Assembly (NCBI RefSeq): GCF_001403735.1
Contig: NZ_CXPG01000017.1
Span: forward strand, 114,641-178,640
Origin: Jannaschia rubra
Lineage (GTDB): Bacteria; Pseudomonadota; Alphaproteobacteria; Rhodobacterales; Rhodobacteraceae
Length of the DNA stretch: 64,000 nt
Direction of reading: 5' to 3'
The notes beneath the pieces are model-generated. The model was not told the DNA's origin, ran no database searches, and was given only the letters and a program-made list of their open reading frames with translations. A program made the position numbers and the translations under genes. This document shows positions 43,264 to 51,843 of this stretch, one piece after another (the stretch's first letter is position 1; the number at the start of each line of letters is the position of its first letter).

Positions 43264-44515
43264 GGCTGCTCCTTCTCTCTGGAAGGGCAGATACCGTCCG
43301 AACTTCAATGCAGAAAGGGGCCGGCCGTTCACAATCGCGAAAGCGCGCCTTTGATGGGCGAAAAACCGCCCACCCCAAACCGGCGCGGAGGACGTCCTCC
43401 AGACGCGACAGGAGCGCCGCATTGTCGAACCGCGTCTCTGCCGTCTGCCGGGCCGCGTCCATCATCTCCTGCGGATCGGCGGTCAACGCCCGTCCGATCA
43501 GCGCGGTGAACTCCTCCAGATCGTGTTCCGCGCCGAGCCAGCCGTTGACGCCGTGGTCCACCGCTTCGGGAATGCCGGCATGGCGGGTGGAGACGACGAT
43601 GCAGCCGGAGGCGAGGGCCTCCTGTATCGCGGTCGGAAGGCCCTCGGCGTCACCCGACGGGCCGACCACGGAATGCTGCAGGAAGACCTGCGACGTCGCC
43701 AGCGCCTCGCGCACGACCCTATGGGGCTGCGCGCCGTCGAACGAGACGCGGTCCGCGATGCCGAGCCGCCGGGCTTCTGCTCGCGTGCGCTCCAGCAGGG
43801 GGCCGTCGCCGATGAAGCGAAGGCGGGCGTCGGGCAGGTCGGTCGCGGCGGCGGCGAAGGCGCGCAGCGTCGTCAGCGGCGCCTTCTTCTCGACCATGCG
43901 CCCGATGGCGACGCAGGACCCCGGCACTTTTTCGCCCGGCCGGAAGCGTCGCGTGTCGACGCCGGAAGGAATGACGTGGGTGTCGGGGTGCGTCAGGTCC
44001 TTGGCAGCAAGCTGGTCGACGAGAAACTGGCTGACGGCGATGACGCCGGTGAGCTGCGGGATCAGGGTCCGGTAGCCGCGCAGGCGGCGCGGCTTTGCCA
44101 GTTCTTCAGTGGCGTCCCTGCCGCGGAAGTAGGAGAAACAGGGGATGCCCAAAGCCTTGGCCGCAGGAACGACTTTGGCCATCCGGCTGCCCATTTCCGA
44201 CAGGACCATTTCGACTTTTTCATCCAGAAGGAAGCGCCGCAACGCAGCTTCGCCGGTTCCGAAAGGCACGTGACTGGTGCCGTAGACGCGCAGGTTCCGA
44301 AGCCTCTCCGGCAACGACAGCAGCAGAGGCAGGCCGCGCGGCCGTGTCGCGCCGATGTCGAAGATCGCCTTGTCGTAAGGGTTCTCACCGCTCGATGCGT
44401 CCGTCGAGATGATGCAGGTGTTCCCGCCAAAGAGCCGTTCGATGTGCCGATTCACGAAGGTTTGCCCGGGCATCGGGTGAGAGCCGACGAGGAGGGCGGT
44501 TCGGGGGTTGGTCAT
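42848..44515 (-). CDS. GT4-family glycosyltransferase with an aberrant C-terminal read-through
   Basis: 555 residues as read, but only about 390 are GT-like: TALLVGSHPMPGQTFVNRHIERLFGG, then VIPSGVDTRRFRPG, RFIGDGPLLERTRAEARRLGIADRVSFDGAQPHRVVREALATSQVFLQHSVVGPSGDAEGLPTAIQEALASGCIVVSTRHAGIPEAVDHGVNGWL, all GT-B/GT4 features. After LEDVLRAGLGW (about 43375) the sequence turns Arg/Ala-rich and runs out of frame through the transpeptidase gene to 42848. In the third frame a TGA stands near 43330, so the natural stop may have been lost by a one-base slip. Start 44515 is uncertain (weak site). Confidence 0.7.
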   Translation of the reverse strand: MTNPRTALLVGSHPMPGQTFVNRHIERLFGGNTCIISTDASSGENPYDKAIFDIGATRPRGLPLLLSLPERLRNLRVYGTSHVPFGTGEAALRRFLLDEKVEMVLSEMGSRMAKVVPAAKALGIPCFSYFRGRDATEELAKPRRLRGYRTLIPQLTGVIAVSQFLVDQLAAKDLTHPDTHVIPSGVDTRRFRPGEKVPGSCVAIGRMVEKKAPLTTLRAFAAAATDLPDARLRFIGDGPLLERTRAEARRLGIADRVSFDGAQPHRVVREALATSQVFLQHSVVGPSGDAEGLPTAIQEALASGCIVVSTRHAGIPEAVDHGVNGWLGAEHDLEEFTALIGRALTADPQEMMDAARQTAETRFDNAALLSRLEDVLRAGLGWAVFRPSKARFRDCERPAPFCIEVRTVSALPERRSSHDPFDPPFADARCRCGTCDAHHPARADLYGRTVRRRDRTDRDAAQYLELQDDRLARSLRHAGRGHHHRRHHVTGAALLGFDGHGLSPLSYFRPHVGGADAPRLFADRPQEGRAQLDTHCRHASPQPRTAHHDRGWRGG

Positions 44516-44580
44516 GGAGGGGTCCTTGGTCATCTGCACGCAGGGGCCGCCCGGGCTCGCGCAATTTAGCTGTTGCAGCA

Positions 44581-45309
44581 TTACTTCTTCGTCCACGACG
44601 ATCGGTCGACTTCCACCACCTTGATGATGCCCTGCTCATCACGCCAGTCGCGCCCGGTATCGTGAATGAGGGCGCCGCCATCCGGCGCCTTCAGAAAACG
44701 ACAACGATACGCGCCGAGCCAATCATTGAGGGTGGGATTTGCAGGGCGCCGCATCTGCTTCTCGGGGTCGAGTGCCGGGTCCATCCGGGACGCCAGTTCG
44801 CGCAGGAAGACGCCATCGGCCAAGGCCGGGCCGGTGTTGAACAGGGGCTCGATCCTTGGTGCCGCCCAGAGCCGCCGTAGGCCGCTGACCCGTGTCCGCT
44901 TTTCGCTGAAATCCCTTTCACCTTTCCGACCATGATGAACGCTGACGAACGACACCATTCGCACCCTGTGATCGAGCCAGTCAGCCGCGATCTCCAGGTC
45001 GATCGGCGCGAGGCAGCGCCAGTCGTCCTCCAGGTGCAGCACGGGGCCATCAGGCACGCGCGACCACAGTCGGGTCACGGCGGCGCCGAAACCCGGCGCC
45101 TCCGGCTCGAACACCTCCGCATTGGGGAAGTGCCGGCGGATCACCTCGACGGCTTGGGCTTGATCCGCCTCGGTCCCCATAGCGGGATCGACGTTCACGA
45201 AGACCGGACCGTCGGGCCAGCCCGGCCGCAGGTGACGGTCGAAGTCCTCCAGCGTCCGGGCAAGAAGATCAGGCCGCCGCACCGCGGTCAACGTAACGGC
45301 CCCGCGCAT
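44581..45309 (-). CDS. GT-A-like glycosyltransferase, unassigned specificity
   Basis: 242 residues: TLTAVRRPDLLARTLEDFDRHLRPGWPDGPVFVNVDPAMG, VIRRHFPNAEVFEPEAPGFGAAVTRLW, and HLEDDWRCLAPIDLEIAADWL, where EDDW takes the place of a DxD metal site. ALADGVFLRELASRMDPALDPEKQMRR and GGALIHDTGRDWR follow. No membrane segment. It starts three bases after mmsA stop and looks cotranscribed. Donor and acceptor unknown. Confidence 0.65.
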   Translation of the reverse strand: MRGAVTLTAVRRPDLLARTLEDFDRHLRPGWPDGPVFVNVDPAMGTEADQAQAVEVIRRHFPNAEVFEPEAPGFGAAVTRLWSRVPDGPVLHLEDDWRCLAPIDLEIAADWLDHRVRMVSFVSVHHGRKGERDFSEKRTRVSGLRRLWAAPRIEPLFNTGPALADGVFLRELASRMDPALDPEKQMRRPANPTLNDWLGAYRCRFLKAPDGGALIHDTGRDWRDEQGIIKVVEVDRSSWTKK

Positions 45310-45312
45310 TGT

Positions 45313-46809
45313 TTACTCCATGACAGGAATCGAGAATTCGCCGCCTTCCTTGATGCCTGACGGCCAGCGGGCGGTGACGGTCTTGGTGCGGGTGTAGAAG
45401 CGGAAGGCGTCGGGGCCGTGCTGGTTCAGGTCGCCGAACATGGATTTCTTCCAGCCGCCGAAGGTGTGGTAGGCCAGCGGCACCGGGATGGGCACGTTGA
45501 CGCCCACCATGCCCACGTTCACCCGCTTGGCGAAGTCACGGGCGGCGTCTCCGTCGCGCGTGAAAATGGCGGTGCCGTTGCCGTATTCGTGGTCCATGGC
45601 GAGCGCCAGCGCCTCCTCATAGGTGGCGGCGCGGACACAGGACAGCACAGGGCCGAAGATCTCCTTGCGGTAGATCTCCATGTCCTTCGTCACCCGGTCG
45701 AACAGGTGGGGGCCGACGAAGAAACCGTCCTCGTATCCCTGCAGCCCGAAGTCCCGGCCGTCGACCACAAGTTCGGCTCCCTCGTCGATGCCCGACTGGA
45801 CCAGGCGCAGGATGTTCTCCTTGGCCGCCGCCGTTACCACGGGGCCGAAATCCACGTCGTCGCCTGCGGTGTAGGGGCCGACCTTCAGTGCCTCGATCCG
45901 GGGGACGAGCTTTTCGATCAGCCGGTCGGCGGTTTCCTCGCCCACGGGCACGGCGACCGAAATCGCCATGCAGCGTTCGCCGGCGGCACCGTAACCGGCC
46001 CCGATAAGGGCGTCGGCGGCCTGATCCATGTCGGCGTCGGGCATGACGATCATGTGGTTCTTGGCGCCCCCGAAGCATTGCGCCCGCTTGCCGTTCGCCG
46101 CGGCGCGCTCGTAGATGTAGGCGGCGATGGGCGTCGAGCCGACGAAACCGACGGAGGCGATGCCGTCATGGTCCAGGATCGCGTCGACCGCCGCCTTGTC
46201 ACCGTTGACGACCTGCAGGATGCCTTTGGGAAGACCTGCCTCCTCCAGCAGTTCGGCCAGCATCATCGGCACCGAAGGGTCCCGCTCCGAGGGCTTCAGG
46301 ATGAAGGCATTGCCGCAGGCCAGCGCCGGGGCGAACATCCACATCGGGATCATGGCAGGGAAGTTGAACGGCGTGATCCCGGCGGTGACGCCCAGCGGCT
46401 GGCGCATGGAGTAGATGTCGATGCCGGGCCCGGCCGAATCAGTGAAGTCACCCTTCAGCAGTTCGGGCGCGCCGATGCAGTATTCCACCACCTCCAGCCC
46501 GCGCTGAACGTCGCCCGCCGCATCGGGCAAGGTCTTGCCGTGCTCGCGGCTCAGCGCTTCGGCCAGCTTGTCCATGTCGCGGTTCAGAAGGCCCACGAAG
46601 CGCATCAGGACGCGCGCGCGCCTCTGGGGGTTGGTCGCGGCCCAAGCGGGCTGCGCCGCCGCGGCGATCTCGACCGCGCGATCCAGAACGTCCTTGTCGG
46701 CAAGGGCCACCTGCGCCTGAACCTCGCCCGTGGCGGGGTTGTAGACGTCGGCCGTGCGACCGTTGCCGGCGACGGTCGCACCGTCGATCCAATGTCCAAT
46801 CTGCTGCAT
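45313..46809 (-). CDS. mmsA: Methylmalonate-semialdehyde dehydrogenase (CoA-acylating)
   Basis: 498 residues, ALDH fold: ITPFNFPAMIPMWMFAPALACGNAFILKPSERDPSV, GFVGSTPIAAYIYERAAANGKRAQCFGGAKNHMIVMPDADMDQAADALIGAGYGAAGERCMAISVAV (catalytic Cys in GERCMAIS), KEIFGPVLSCVRAATYEEAL, VGVNVPIPVPLAYHTFGGWKKSMFGD. Makes propionyl-CoA from methylmalonate semialdehyde in valine and thymine breakdown. Start at 46809 with GGGAGAGG. First gene of the minus-strand series. Confidence 0.95.
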   Translation of the reverse strand: MQQIGHWIDGATVAGNGRTADVYNPATGEVQAQVALADKDVLDRAVEIAAAAQPAWAATNPQRRARVLMRFVGLLNRDMDKLAEALSREHGKTLPDAAGDVQRGLEVVEYCIGAPELLKGDFTDSAGPGIDIYSMRQPLGVTAGITPFNFPAMIPMWMFAPALACGNAFILKPSERDPSVPMMLAELLEEAGLPKGILQVVNGDKAAVDAILDHDGIASVGFVGSTPIAAYIYERAAANGKRAQCFGGAKNHMIVMPDADMDQAADALIGAGYGAAGERCMAISVAVPVGEETADRLIEKLVPRIEALKVGPYTAGDDVDFGPVVTAAAKENILRLVQSGIDEGAELVVDGRDFGLQGYEDGFFVGPHLFDRVTKDMEIYRKEIFGPVLSCVRAATYEEALALAMDHEYGNGTAIFTRDGDAARDFAKRVNVGMVGVNVPIPVPLAYHTFGGWKKSMFGDLNQHGPDAFRFYTRTKTVTARWPSGIKEGGEFSIPVME

Positions 46810-46912
46810 CTGACCTCTCCCTGCTTTCGGATTGGTCATAGACCGGACGATGCCGGGCGAACAGGGGCTGCGCGTTGACGAAGCCTCAACCTTTGGCCGG
46901 CAGAAGGGTGAC

Positions 46913-47284
46913 ATGGTTCGCATGTTCCTCCTCCTGATGCTGCTGCCCGGTCTCGCCGGATGCGCCGTCGTCTTTCCGCCGCCCGATCCGGACCCGACCC
47001 GCGTCGTGACCTGCGGGCATCTCGTCGCGCTGGCGGGCGCCGTGGTCGACGGGCGCCAGGCCGGCCAGTCGAGGGAGGAGCAGCGCCAGTTCGTCTCGCG
47101 CGGGTCGCCCATCCCGAATACCCACCTGGGCTATGTCGAAAGCGTCTACGACTGGCCACGTCCGACCACCGCCCGCGGCTGGGCGGACTTGCGGGCCCGG
47201 ACGGCTGCGGCGGCGCAGCTGAACTGCCTCAACTATCCGGTCGCGGTTCTGGGGGGCCCCGTCAGCCCGCCTGTCCTGCCGTGA
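46913..47284 (+). CDS. Small lipoprotein, unrecognised
   Basis: 123 residues: MVRMFLLLMLLPGLAGCAVVFPPPDPDP, a lipobox LAGC. The mature part has two Cys (VVTCGHLVALAG, QLNCLNYPVAVLG) and a proline-rich end GGPVSPPVLP. Start at 46913 has an AAGGGTGAC site; the frame remains open upstream as mmsA spacer. Function unknown. Confidence 0.7.
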   Translation: MVRMFLLLMLLPGLAGCAVVFPPPDPDPTRVVTCGHLVALAGAVVDGRQAGQSREEQRQFVSRGSPIPNTHLGYVESVYDWPRPTTARGWADLRARTAAAAQLNCLNYPVAVLGGPVSPPVLP

Positions 47285-47372
47285 CGAAAATGTCCTGCAT
47301 CCGACGATGCTTGACTTGACGATGCGTCAGAGCGACGCTCGATCCTATCGCATCGACCGAGGGAGGCCCGTC

Positions 47373-47810
47373 ATGTTCGTCAGCCAGATCCTGTCCATGA
47401 AGTCCACGCAAGGCGTGCTGACCATCAACCCGGGGACTTCGATCGCCGACGCCGTGGGCGAACTGGGGGCCCGGCGTATCGGTGCATTGGTGGTCTCGAC
47501 CGACGGCACCCATGCGGAGGGCATCCTGTCGGAGCGTGACATCGTGCGCGAACTGGGTCGCGAAGGCGCGGCCGTGATGGAGCGTACGGTCGGCGATCTG
47601 ATGACGCGCGACCTGCAGACCTGCGTCCCCGGCGACGATGCCCAAAACATCCTGAGCCGCATGACCGAAGGCCGTTTCCGTCACATGCCGGTCGTCGAGA
47701 ACGACACCCTGATCGGGCTCGTATCGCTGGGCGACGTGGTAAAGGCACGGCTGAGCGAAGTGTCGATGGAGAAGGACGCCCTGACGGCGATGGTCTCCGG
47801 CTACAGCTGA
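47373..47810 (+). CDS. CBS-domain protein
   Basis: 145 residues made of two CBS motifs: SQILSMKSTQGVLTINPGTSIADAVGELGARRIGALVVSTDGTHAEGILSERDIVRELG and VGDLMTRDLQTCVPGDDAQNILSRMTEGRFRHMPVVENDTLIGLVSLGDVVKARLSE. Stand-alone CBS pairs bind adenine nucleotides and act as energy sensors or enzyme regulators. ATG at 47373 has GGGAGG upstream. Partner not evident. Confidence 0.9.
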   Translation: MFVSQILSMKSTQGVLTINPGTSIADAVGELGARRIGALVVSTDGTHAEGILSERDIVRELGREGAAVMERTVGDLMTRDLQTCVPGDDAQNILSRMTEGRFRHMPVVENDTLIGLVSLGDVVKARLSEVSMEKDALTAMVSGYS

Positions 47811-47902
47811 GGCGACAGTCTGCCGGGTTCAGACCGGGTGCCTGCTTGAACCCCGTGCGACGCCGTGCAAGCGTGGCGTGACAGCCCTGCGGAGACGGCC
47901 CC

Positions 47903-48397
47903 ATGCGCACCGCGCTCTATCCCGGCACTTTCGACCCGATCACGAAGGGCCATATCGACATCATCAAGCGGGCCTGCACGCTGGTCGACCGGCTGGTGAT
48001 CGGAGTGGCCATCAACCGGGACAAGGGGCCGCTGTTCTCGCTGGAAGAGCGGGTCGCCATGGTCGAGGCGGAATGCGCCTTCTGGTCGGAACGGACGGGT
48101 ACAGAGATCATTGCCCACCCCTTCGAGAATCTGCTGATCGATTGCGCCAGCGACGTTGGCGCGCAGATGATCGTGCGTGGCCTGCGCGCCGTCGCCGATT
48201 TCGAGTACGAGTATCAGATGGTCGGAATGAACCGTATCCTCAACGACAAGATCGAGACGGTCTTCATGATGGCGGAAGCCAAGCATCAGGCCATCGCGTC
48301 CAAGCTGGTGAAGGAGATCGCGCGCCTCGGCGGCGACGTCTCCGCATTCGTCACGCCCCCCGTGGAAAAGGCCCTACTCGCGCGGTTTGCATCCTAG
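47903..48397 (+). CDS. coaD: Phosphopantetheine adenylyltransferase
   Basis: 164 residues: ALYPGTFDPITKGHIDIIKRA (T/H-x-G-H nucleotidyltransferase motif), VIGVAINRDKGPLFSLEERVAMVEAE, AQMIVRGLRAVADFEYEYQMVGMNRIL, and ASKLVKEIARLGGDVSAFVTPPVEKAL. Makes dephospho-CoA from 4'-phosphopantetheine and ATP in CoA synthesis. Start at 47903 is the only Met before the motif. Stands between the CBS gene and a gene-free stretch. Confidence 0.95.
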   Translation: MRTALYPGTFDPITKGHIDIIKRACTLVDRLVIGVAINRDKGPLFSLEERVAMVEAECAFWSERTGTEIIAHPFENLLIDCASDVGAQMIVRGLRAVADFEYEYQMVGMNRILNDKIETVFMMAEAKHQAIASKLVKEIARLGGDVSAFVTPPVEKALLARFAS

Positions 48398-48866
48398 GTA
48401 TCAGGGTGCGTTGGACGGTCCCGGTCGATGCGCTGTCGCTGACGGTTTTTCGCTCGTTCTCATAGCCTGACGGATTGATGTTCGCGGCCACCCAATCGCG
48501 GGTGCCCGTTCCGGGATGTCCGTGCCGCCGATGACCAAAATCCCGGATCGCCTGATGGTCCTTTCTCGGGGCGGACTTTGATATGACGGAACCGGATCGC
48601 ATGTATCGAACCGCACCGTGGTTGGTCGGGAGGAGACATACGATATTAGGCTTGCCGAAAATGATTGGTTTGGGGAGGGCGTCCGTCTCCGCACCGCTCG
48701 CGGGGGGACCGAGACCGGCCCATCCAGCACGTCTTATCCGGGCTTAAAGCACGTCGGCTGCGCAAGGCAACGTACCAAGACGATCGCGCGATCGAGGCCT
48801 CGGCAAGATGACAGCCGGAGTTCGGCGGAACCGGTTGGAACCTCCGGATGCAGCGGACCCGATGCG
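48398..48866. other. 469-base stretch between coaD and ilvH without supported gene
   Basis: No frame here has both a ribosome site and a recognisable product. An ATG-type frame from 48618 begins with a moderate site (GGGAGGAG), but its sequence is Arg/Ser-rich and extends out of register into ilvH antisense. Could be an old insertion remnant; not identified. Confidence 0.4.
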
Positions 48867-49430
48867 TCAGGCGTTGCCGCGCGACAGGGCCGCGATGCCG
48901 GTGCGGGCCATCTCGACCAGGCCGATGGGACGCATCAGATCGGCGAAGGCGTCGATCTTCCGCGAATCCCCCGTGATCTCGAACACGAAGCTGTCGAGGG
49001 TGCTGTCCACCACGTTCGCCCGGAAGATCTCGGCCAGACGGAGCGCTTCGATGCGCTTGTCCCCGGTGCCCGCGACCTTGAACAGCGCCAGTTCGCGTTC
49101 GACCGCAGCGCCTTCGACCGTCAGATCGTGCACCTCGTGCACTGGAACGATGCGTCCCAGTTGCGCCTTGATCTGCTCGATCACCTGCGGGGTGCCCACG
49201 GTGACGACGGTGATGCGCGACTGATGGCCCTGATGGTCCACCTCGGCCACGGTGAGGCTTTCGATGTTGTAGCCGCGGCCGGAAAACAGCCCAATTACCC
49301 GCGCCAGGACACCTGCCTCGTTGTCGACCAGGATGGCGAGGGTGTGCCGCTCCTGCACATCCGAAAAGTTCGGGCGCAGGTTGTAGGCGGAATGGCTGCT
49401 GGAGCCTTTCTTGAGCTTGAGCGGCGACAT
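48867..49430 (-). CDS. ilvH: Acetolactate synthase small (regulatory) subunit
   Basis: 187 residues: N-terminal ACT domain RHTLAILVDNEAGVLARVIGLFSGRGYNIESLTVAEVDHQGHQSRITVVTVG, then QIKAQLGRIVPVHEVHDLTVEG and the C-terminal regulatory domain VERELALFKVAGTGDKRIEALRLAEIFRANVVDSTLDSFVFEITGDSRKIDAFADLMRPIG. Binds valine for feedback inhibition of IlvI/IlvB. GGAGGG site before the ATG at 49430. Unusually, no large subunit gene is adjacent within the window; the upstream neighbour is divergent. Confidence 0.93.
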   Translation of the reverse strand: MSPLKLKKGSSSHSAYNLRPNFSDVQERHTLAILVDNEAGVLARVIGLFSGRGYNIESLTVAEVDHQGHQSRITVVTVGTPQVIEQIKAQLGRIVPVHEVHDLTVEGAAVERELALFKVAGTGDKRIEALRLAEIFRANVVDSTLDSFVFEITGDSRKIDAFADLMRPIGLVEMARTGIAALSRGNA

Positions 49431-49585
49431 CTGATCCCTCCGACATGTGCGTCGGTGTTGTGCCGTGTTTCGCCACGCGATGGAAGGCTGCTCGGAACCT
49501 GGCGCGAGGGGCATGTGTTGTCGGGCCAGAGGCGGAACGGGCGTGCCGTTCCGCGAACCTGCAAGACACCAAGGAGCCTTTTACG

Positions 49586-50017
49586 ATGAAAGCCACCAAG
49601 TTCTTCACCGCATCCGCTTTGGCATTCATGCTTGCCGGTCCGGCCGCCGCGCAGATCGCGATCCGCGCCCATGACGTCGACGGCGACGGCATGCTGACCG
49701 GCGCGGAGTTTCGCGACCTGTTCGACGCCGACGGCATCGTCAGCCTCGCGGCCTATGACACGGACGGCGATGGCCAATTGTCCGAAGCCGAGTTCGACGC
49801 CGCATTCGCCGATGCCAACGTCCATTGGGGCACCCTCGGCTATGGCTCGACGACGTATACCGATTGGGACCTCAATTCCGACGGTCTCGTCGCGCAGGAC
49901 GAATACACCCAAGGGTTCCTCGTGATCTACGACCGCGACGGGTCCGGATCTATCGAGGGCGCCGAGCTGGAGCAGATGGAGGCCGACTTCGCCGCGGACG
50001 GCATTTTTGCCGGCTGA
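49586..50017 (+). CDS. Exported EF-hand calcium-binding protein
   Basis: 143 residues with signal peptide MKATKFFTASALAFMLAGPAAA. Four EF-hand-like loops: DVDGDGMLTGAEF, DTDGDGQLSEAEF, DLNSDGLVAQDEY and DRDGSGSIEGAEL, in calmodulin-like spacing but without the full flanking helices. Probably binds Ca2+ in the periplasm. ATG at 49586 preceded by AAGGAGCC. Ends with a strong terminator. Confidence 0.87.
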   Translation: MKATKFFTASALAFMLAGPAAAQIAIRAHDVDGDGMLTGAEFRDLFDADGIVSLAAYDTDGDGQLSEAEFDAAFADANVHWGTLGYGSTTYTDWDLNSDGLVAQDEYTQGFLVIYDRDGSGSIEGAELEQMEADFAADGIFAG

Positions 50018-50096
50018 CCTTCGCGTTGGCCATTTCAATATCAAGGGCGGTCCTGCGGTGACTCATTCCGCGCGGTGAAACCCAAGGTAGTCAAGA

Positions 50097-50125
50097 CGGT
50101 CGGCCCAAGAGGGTCGGCCGTTTTT
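50097..50125 (+). terminator. Terminator of the EF-hand gene
   Basis: 10-bp stem with two G-T pairs, 50097-50106 with 50111-50120, loop AAGA, followed by TTTTT (50121-50125). Eighty bases after the stop. Confidence 0.85.
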
Positions 50126-50259
50126 CGTTCGCCTCAGGAAGCATTGGGCAGCTCTATTCTGCCGCCAGCCTTCTAGCATTCACACACGTTGAAGGCTCCT
50201 CCGGGCTCTGCTGCACGGAACGCGATGAAGGCTGAGCTTCCGCTTTCCCCGATCGGCTC

Positions 50260-50735
50260 GGGCGGCGGGTCTTGTGACGGGGTGCCGAGGGCGGTCAAGC
50301 GGTTCGGGAGGGCGAGGCGGACCTGGAGTTCGGCGGTATGGCGATCGAAGGTGAGGCATCGAGCCGCCATGGGTCCGAGACCGATGCCGAACGGCGGCAG
50401 GCTTCTGGCCGGGCAGCGTCATGCAGTCTATCCGCTGACCGGCAGGGTCATGCGAAGCATGATCCCGAGAGGTTTCGTTTCGGCGCGGCTTCGGCGGTGA
50501 TGGCCGCTTCGGTTGCGCCAGATGGTCCTGCAGAGGCGCTTGGTGGTGCGCAGCGCCTCATTCCCGACTGCCGCCCCGGGGCTGGCCTTCTTTCACGGCT
50601 TGGCGTTGCGCCCGGGAGGAATGACCGCGTCGACGCCCCGGCTCGCGATGGCATCGCGGCAGCCGCGGGTGTCGCAGGCGCCATCGGCGGTGACGGCGGC
50701 GATCTCCTCATCTGCCGGAACCTGGCGACGACGAC
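50260..50735 (-). pseudogene. IS5-family transposase remnant
   Basis: Minus-strand pieces in different frames: PADEEIAAVTADGACDTRGCRDAIASRGVDAVIPPGRNAKP (about 50735-50595, the DDE second-Asp region), LRTTKRLCRTIWRNRSGHH, and IGLGPMAARCLTFDRHTAELQVRLALPNRLTALGTP (about 50390-50270). The order and sense match the C-terminal half of IS5-type transposases. Internal stops and frame breaks show it is dead; the N-terminal half is absent. Terminal inverted repeats were not found. Confidence 0.7.
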
Positions 50736-50782
50736 ATCCGCAGTGGCACAGGGCCACTCCGTCATCGAAACGGGAGACATAC

Positions 50783-50929
50783 ATGAAGATCGAGATCGAT
50801 CGCAAAGCACTGGCCGATCCGAGCGCCACGGTCACCGATAGTGGCGCGAAGCTGCGGTCTTCCTACCAGTTCACGATCGAGCGGCGCCGTGTCCGAAGGC
50901 AACTCGCTCATCGGGGAGACGTCCGATGA
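50783..50929 (+). CDS. Small unrecognised gene coupled to the integrase
   Basis: 48 residues, MKIEIDRKALADPSATVTDS start, basic C-terminus TIERRRVRRQLAHRGDVR. GGGAGA site five bases before the ATG; its stop overlaps the integrase ATG as ATGA. The coupling is the main argument that it is real. Unrecognised; might be an excisionase-like basic protein but lacks a visible HTH. Confidence 0.5.
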   Translation: MKIEIDRKALADPSATVTDSGAKLRSSYQFTIERRRVRRQLAHRGDVR

Positions 50930-51837
50930 GGACCGAGATGAACAAGGATCTGTTCGCCGGTCTCGTCGCAGCAGCCCTGGCGGATGCGCAGATCGCCGCC
51001 TTCGGTCTACGAGAGACTGTCATCCCGGCATGGCCGCCGGCGAAGCGCGCATTTCCCGCCGACCTCGCTCGCCGGCTGGAGCGGGCTGAAATTTTCGACG
51101 AAGGGTTCATCGACGAGATGGGCGCCTTGATCGAAGTGCTTGCCGCCCGAATCTCGGAGGGCACGCATGTCGGCTGGGAGGCGGACGAGGGTCACGTTCG
51201 CGGTGGCTACGAAGTCATCCACCTGGAAGAGGAGACGCCCGCTCTGGTGCGCTGCGCAAACGATCTGCACGCCGTCAGGGAAGCGGTCACCGAGATGACC
51301 CGGAACGAGCGACTTTACATCCGGTTTCAACCATCAAAGCGTGGATCGTCTGAAGTCCAGCTTCCGCTGCCCTGGGATTTCATGCTGGAGGCCGCCAATC
51401 TCCCCGCAGATGCCGCCGCCTACCTTCTGACCGAAAAGGGCACGCCATTCGCATCGTCGGGCTCGCTCGACAACGCGGTCCGTAAATGGACCATCGCGGC
51501 GGGTCTCTGCGAGCCTGCGCTCGACGACGAGGGCAACCCGATCCTGGAAAAGAACGGGAATCCGAAGATGCGCGCTACCCGATCGCAGCATGGCATCCGC
51601 AAGCGCCGCGCAGAGCAGATCGCAGAGGCGTCCGGATCGGTTTACGAGGTGATGGCCTACTTGTCTCACAGTGATCCCAAAACCGCCGCGATTTACACCA
51701 AGCGGGTGGACCGGGCAAAGCTCGCCGAGCGCGCATTTGTGCGCGCCGAGGCGGCCGCAGAAGCCCGGAGTGTCCCACACCCCGAAAATCGTGGGACACT
51801 GGGAGCCGTAGAGCCCAGTAAAATAACGGAAAAATAG
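50926..51837 (+). CDS. Truncated or chimeric tyrosine recombinase (integrase)
   Basis: 303 residues. The C-terminal half is an integrase catalytic domain: RLYIRFQPSKRGSSEVQLPL, RSQHGIRKRRAEQIAEASGSVYEVMAYLSHSDPKTAAIYTKR (H-x-x-R box and nucleophile Tyr). The first catalytic Arg box is missing; the N-terminal 105 residues (KDLFAGLVAAALADAQIAAFGLRE) are not a core-binding domain. Ends next to a tRNA-Glu, the classic attachment location. Likely inactive or trans-complemented. Stop TAG near 51837. Confidence 0.72.
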   Translation: MRTEMNKDLFAGLVAAALADAQIAAFGLRETVIPAWPPAKRAFPADLARRLERAEIFDEGFIDEMGALIEVLAARISEGTHVGWEADEGHVRGGYEVIHLEEETPALVRCANDLHAVREAVTEMTRNERLYIRFQPSKRGSSEVQLPLPWDFMLEAANLPADAAAYLLTEKGTPFASSGSLDNAVRKWTIAAGLCEPALDDEGNPILEKNGNPKMRATRSQHGIRKRRAEQIAEASGSVYEVMAYLSHSDPKTAAIYTKRVDRAKLAERAFVRAEAAAEARSVPHPENRGTLGAVEPSKITEK

Positions 51838-51843
51838 GGAGAG

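Noticed and set aside
48618..49589. 323-codon plus-strand frame with a GGGAGGAG site
   Set aside because: Most of it is antisense to ilvH and the remainder has no recognisable product.
50000..50930. Duplicate of the tRNA-Glu 3' end that would mark the other attachment site
   Set aside because: Looked for the CCGTAGGGGAATCGAACCCC segment upstream of the integrase and did not see it.
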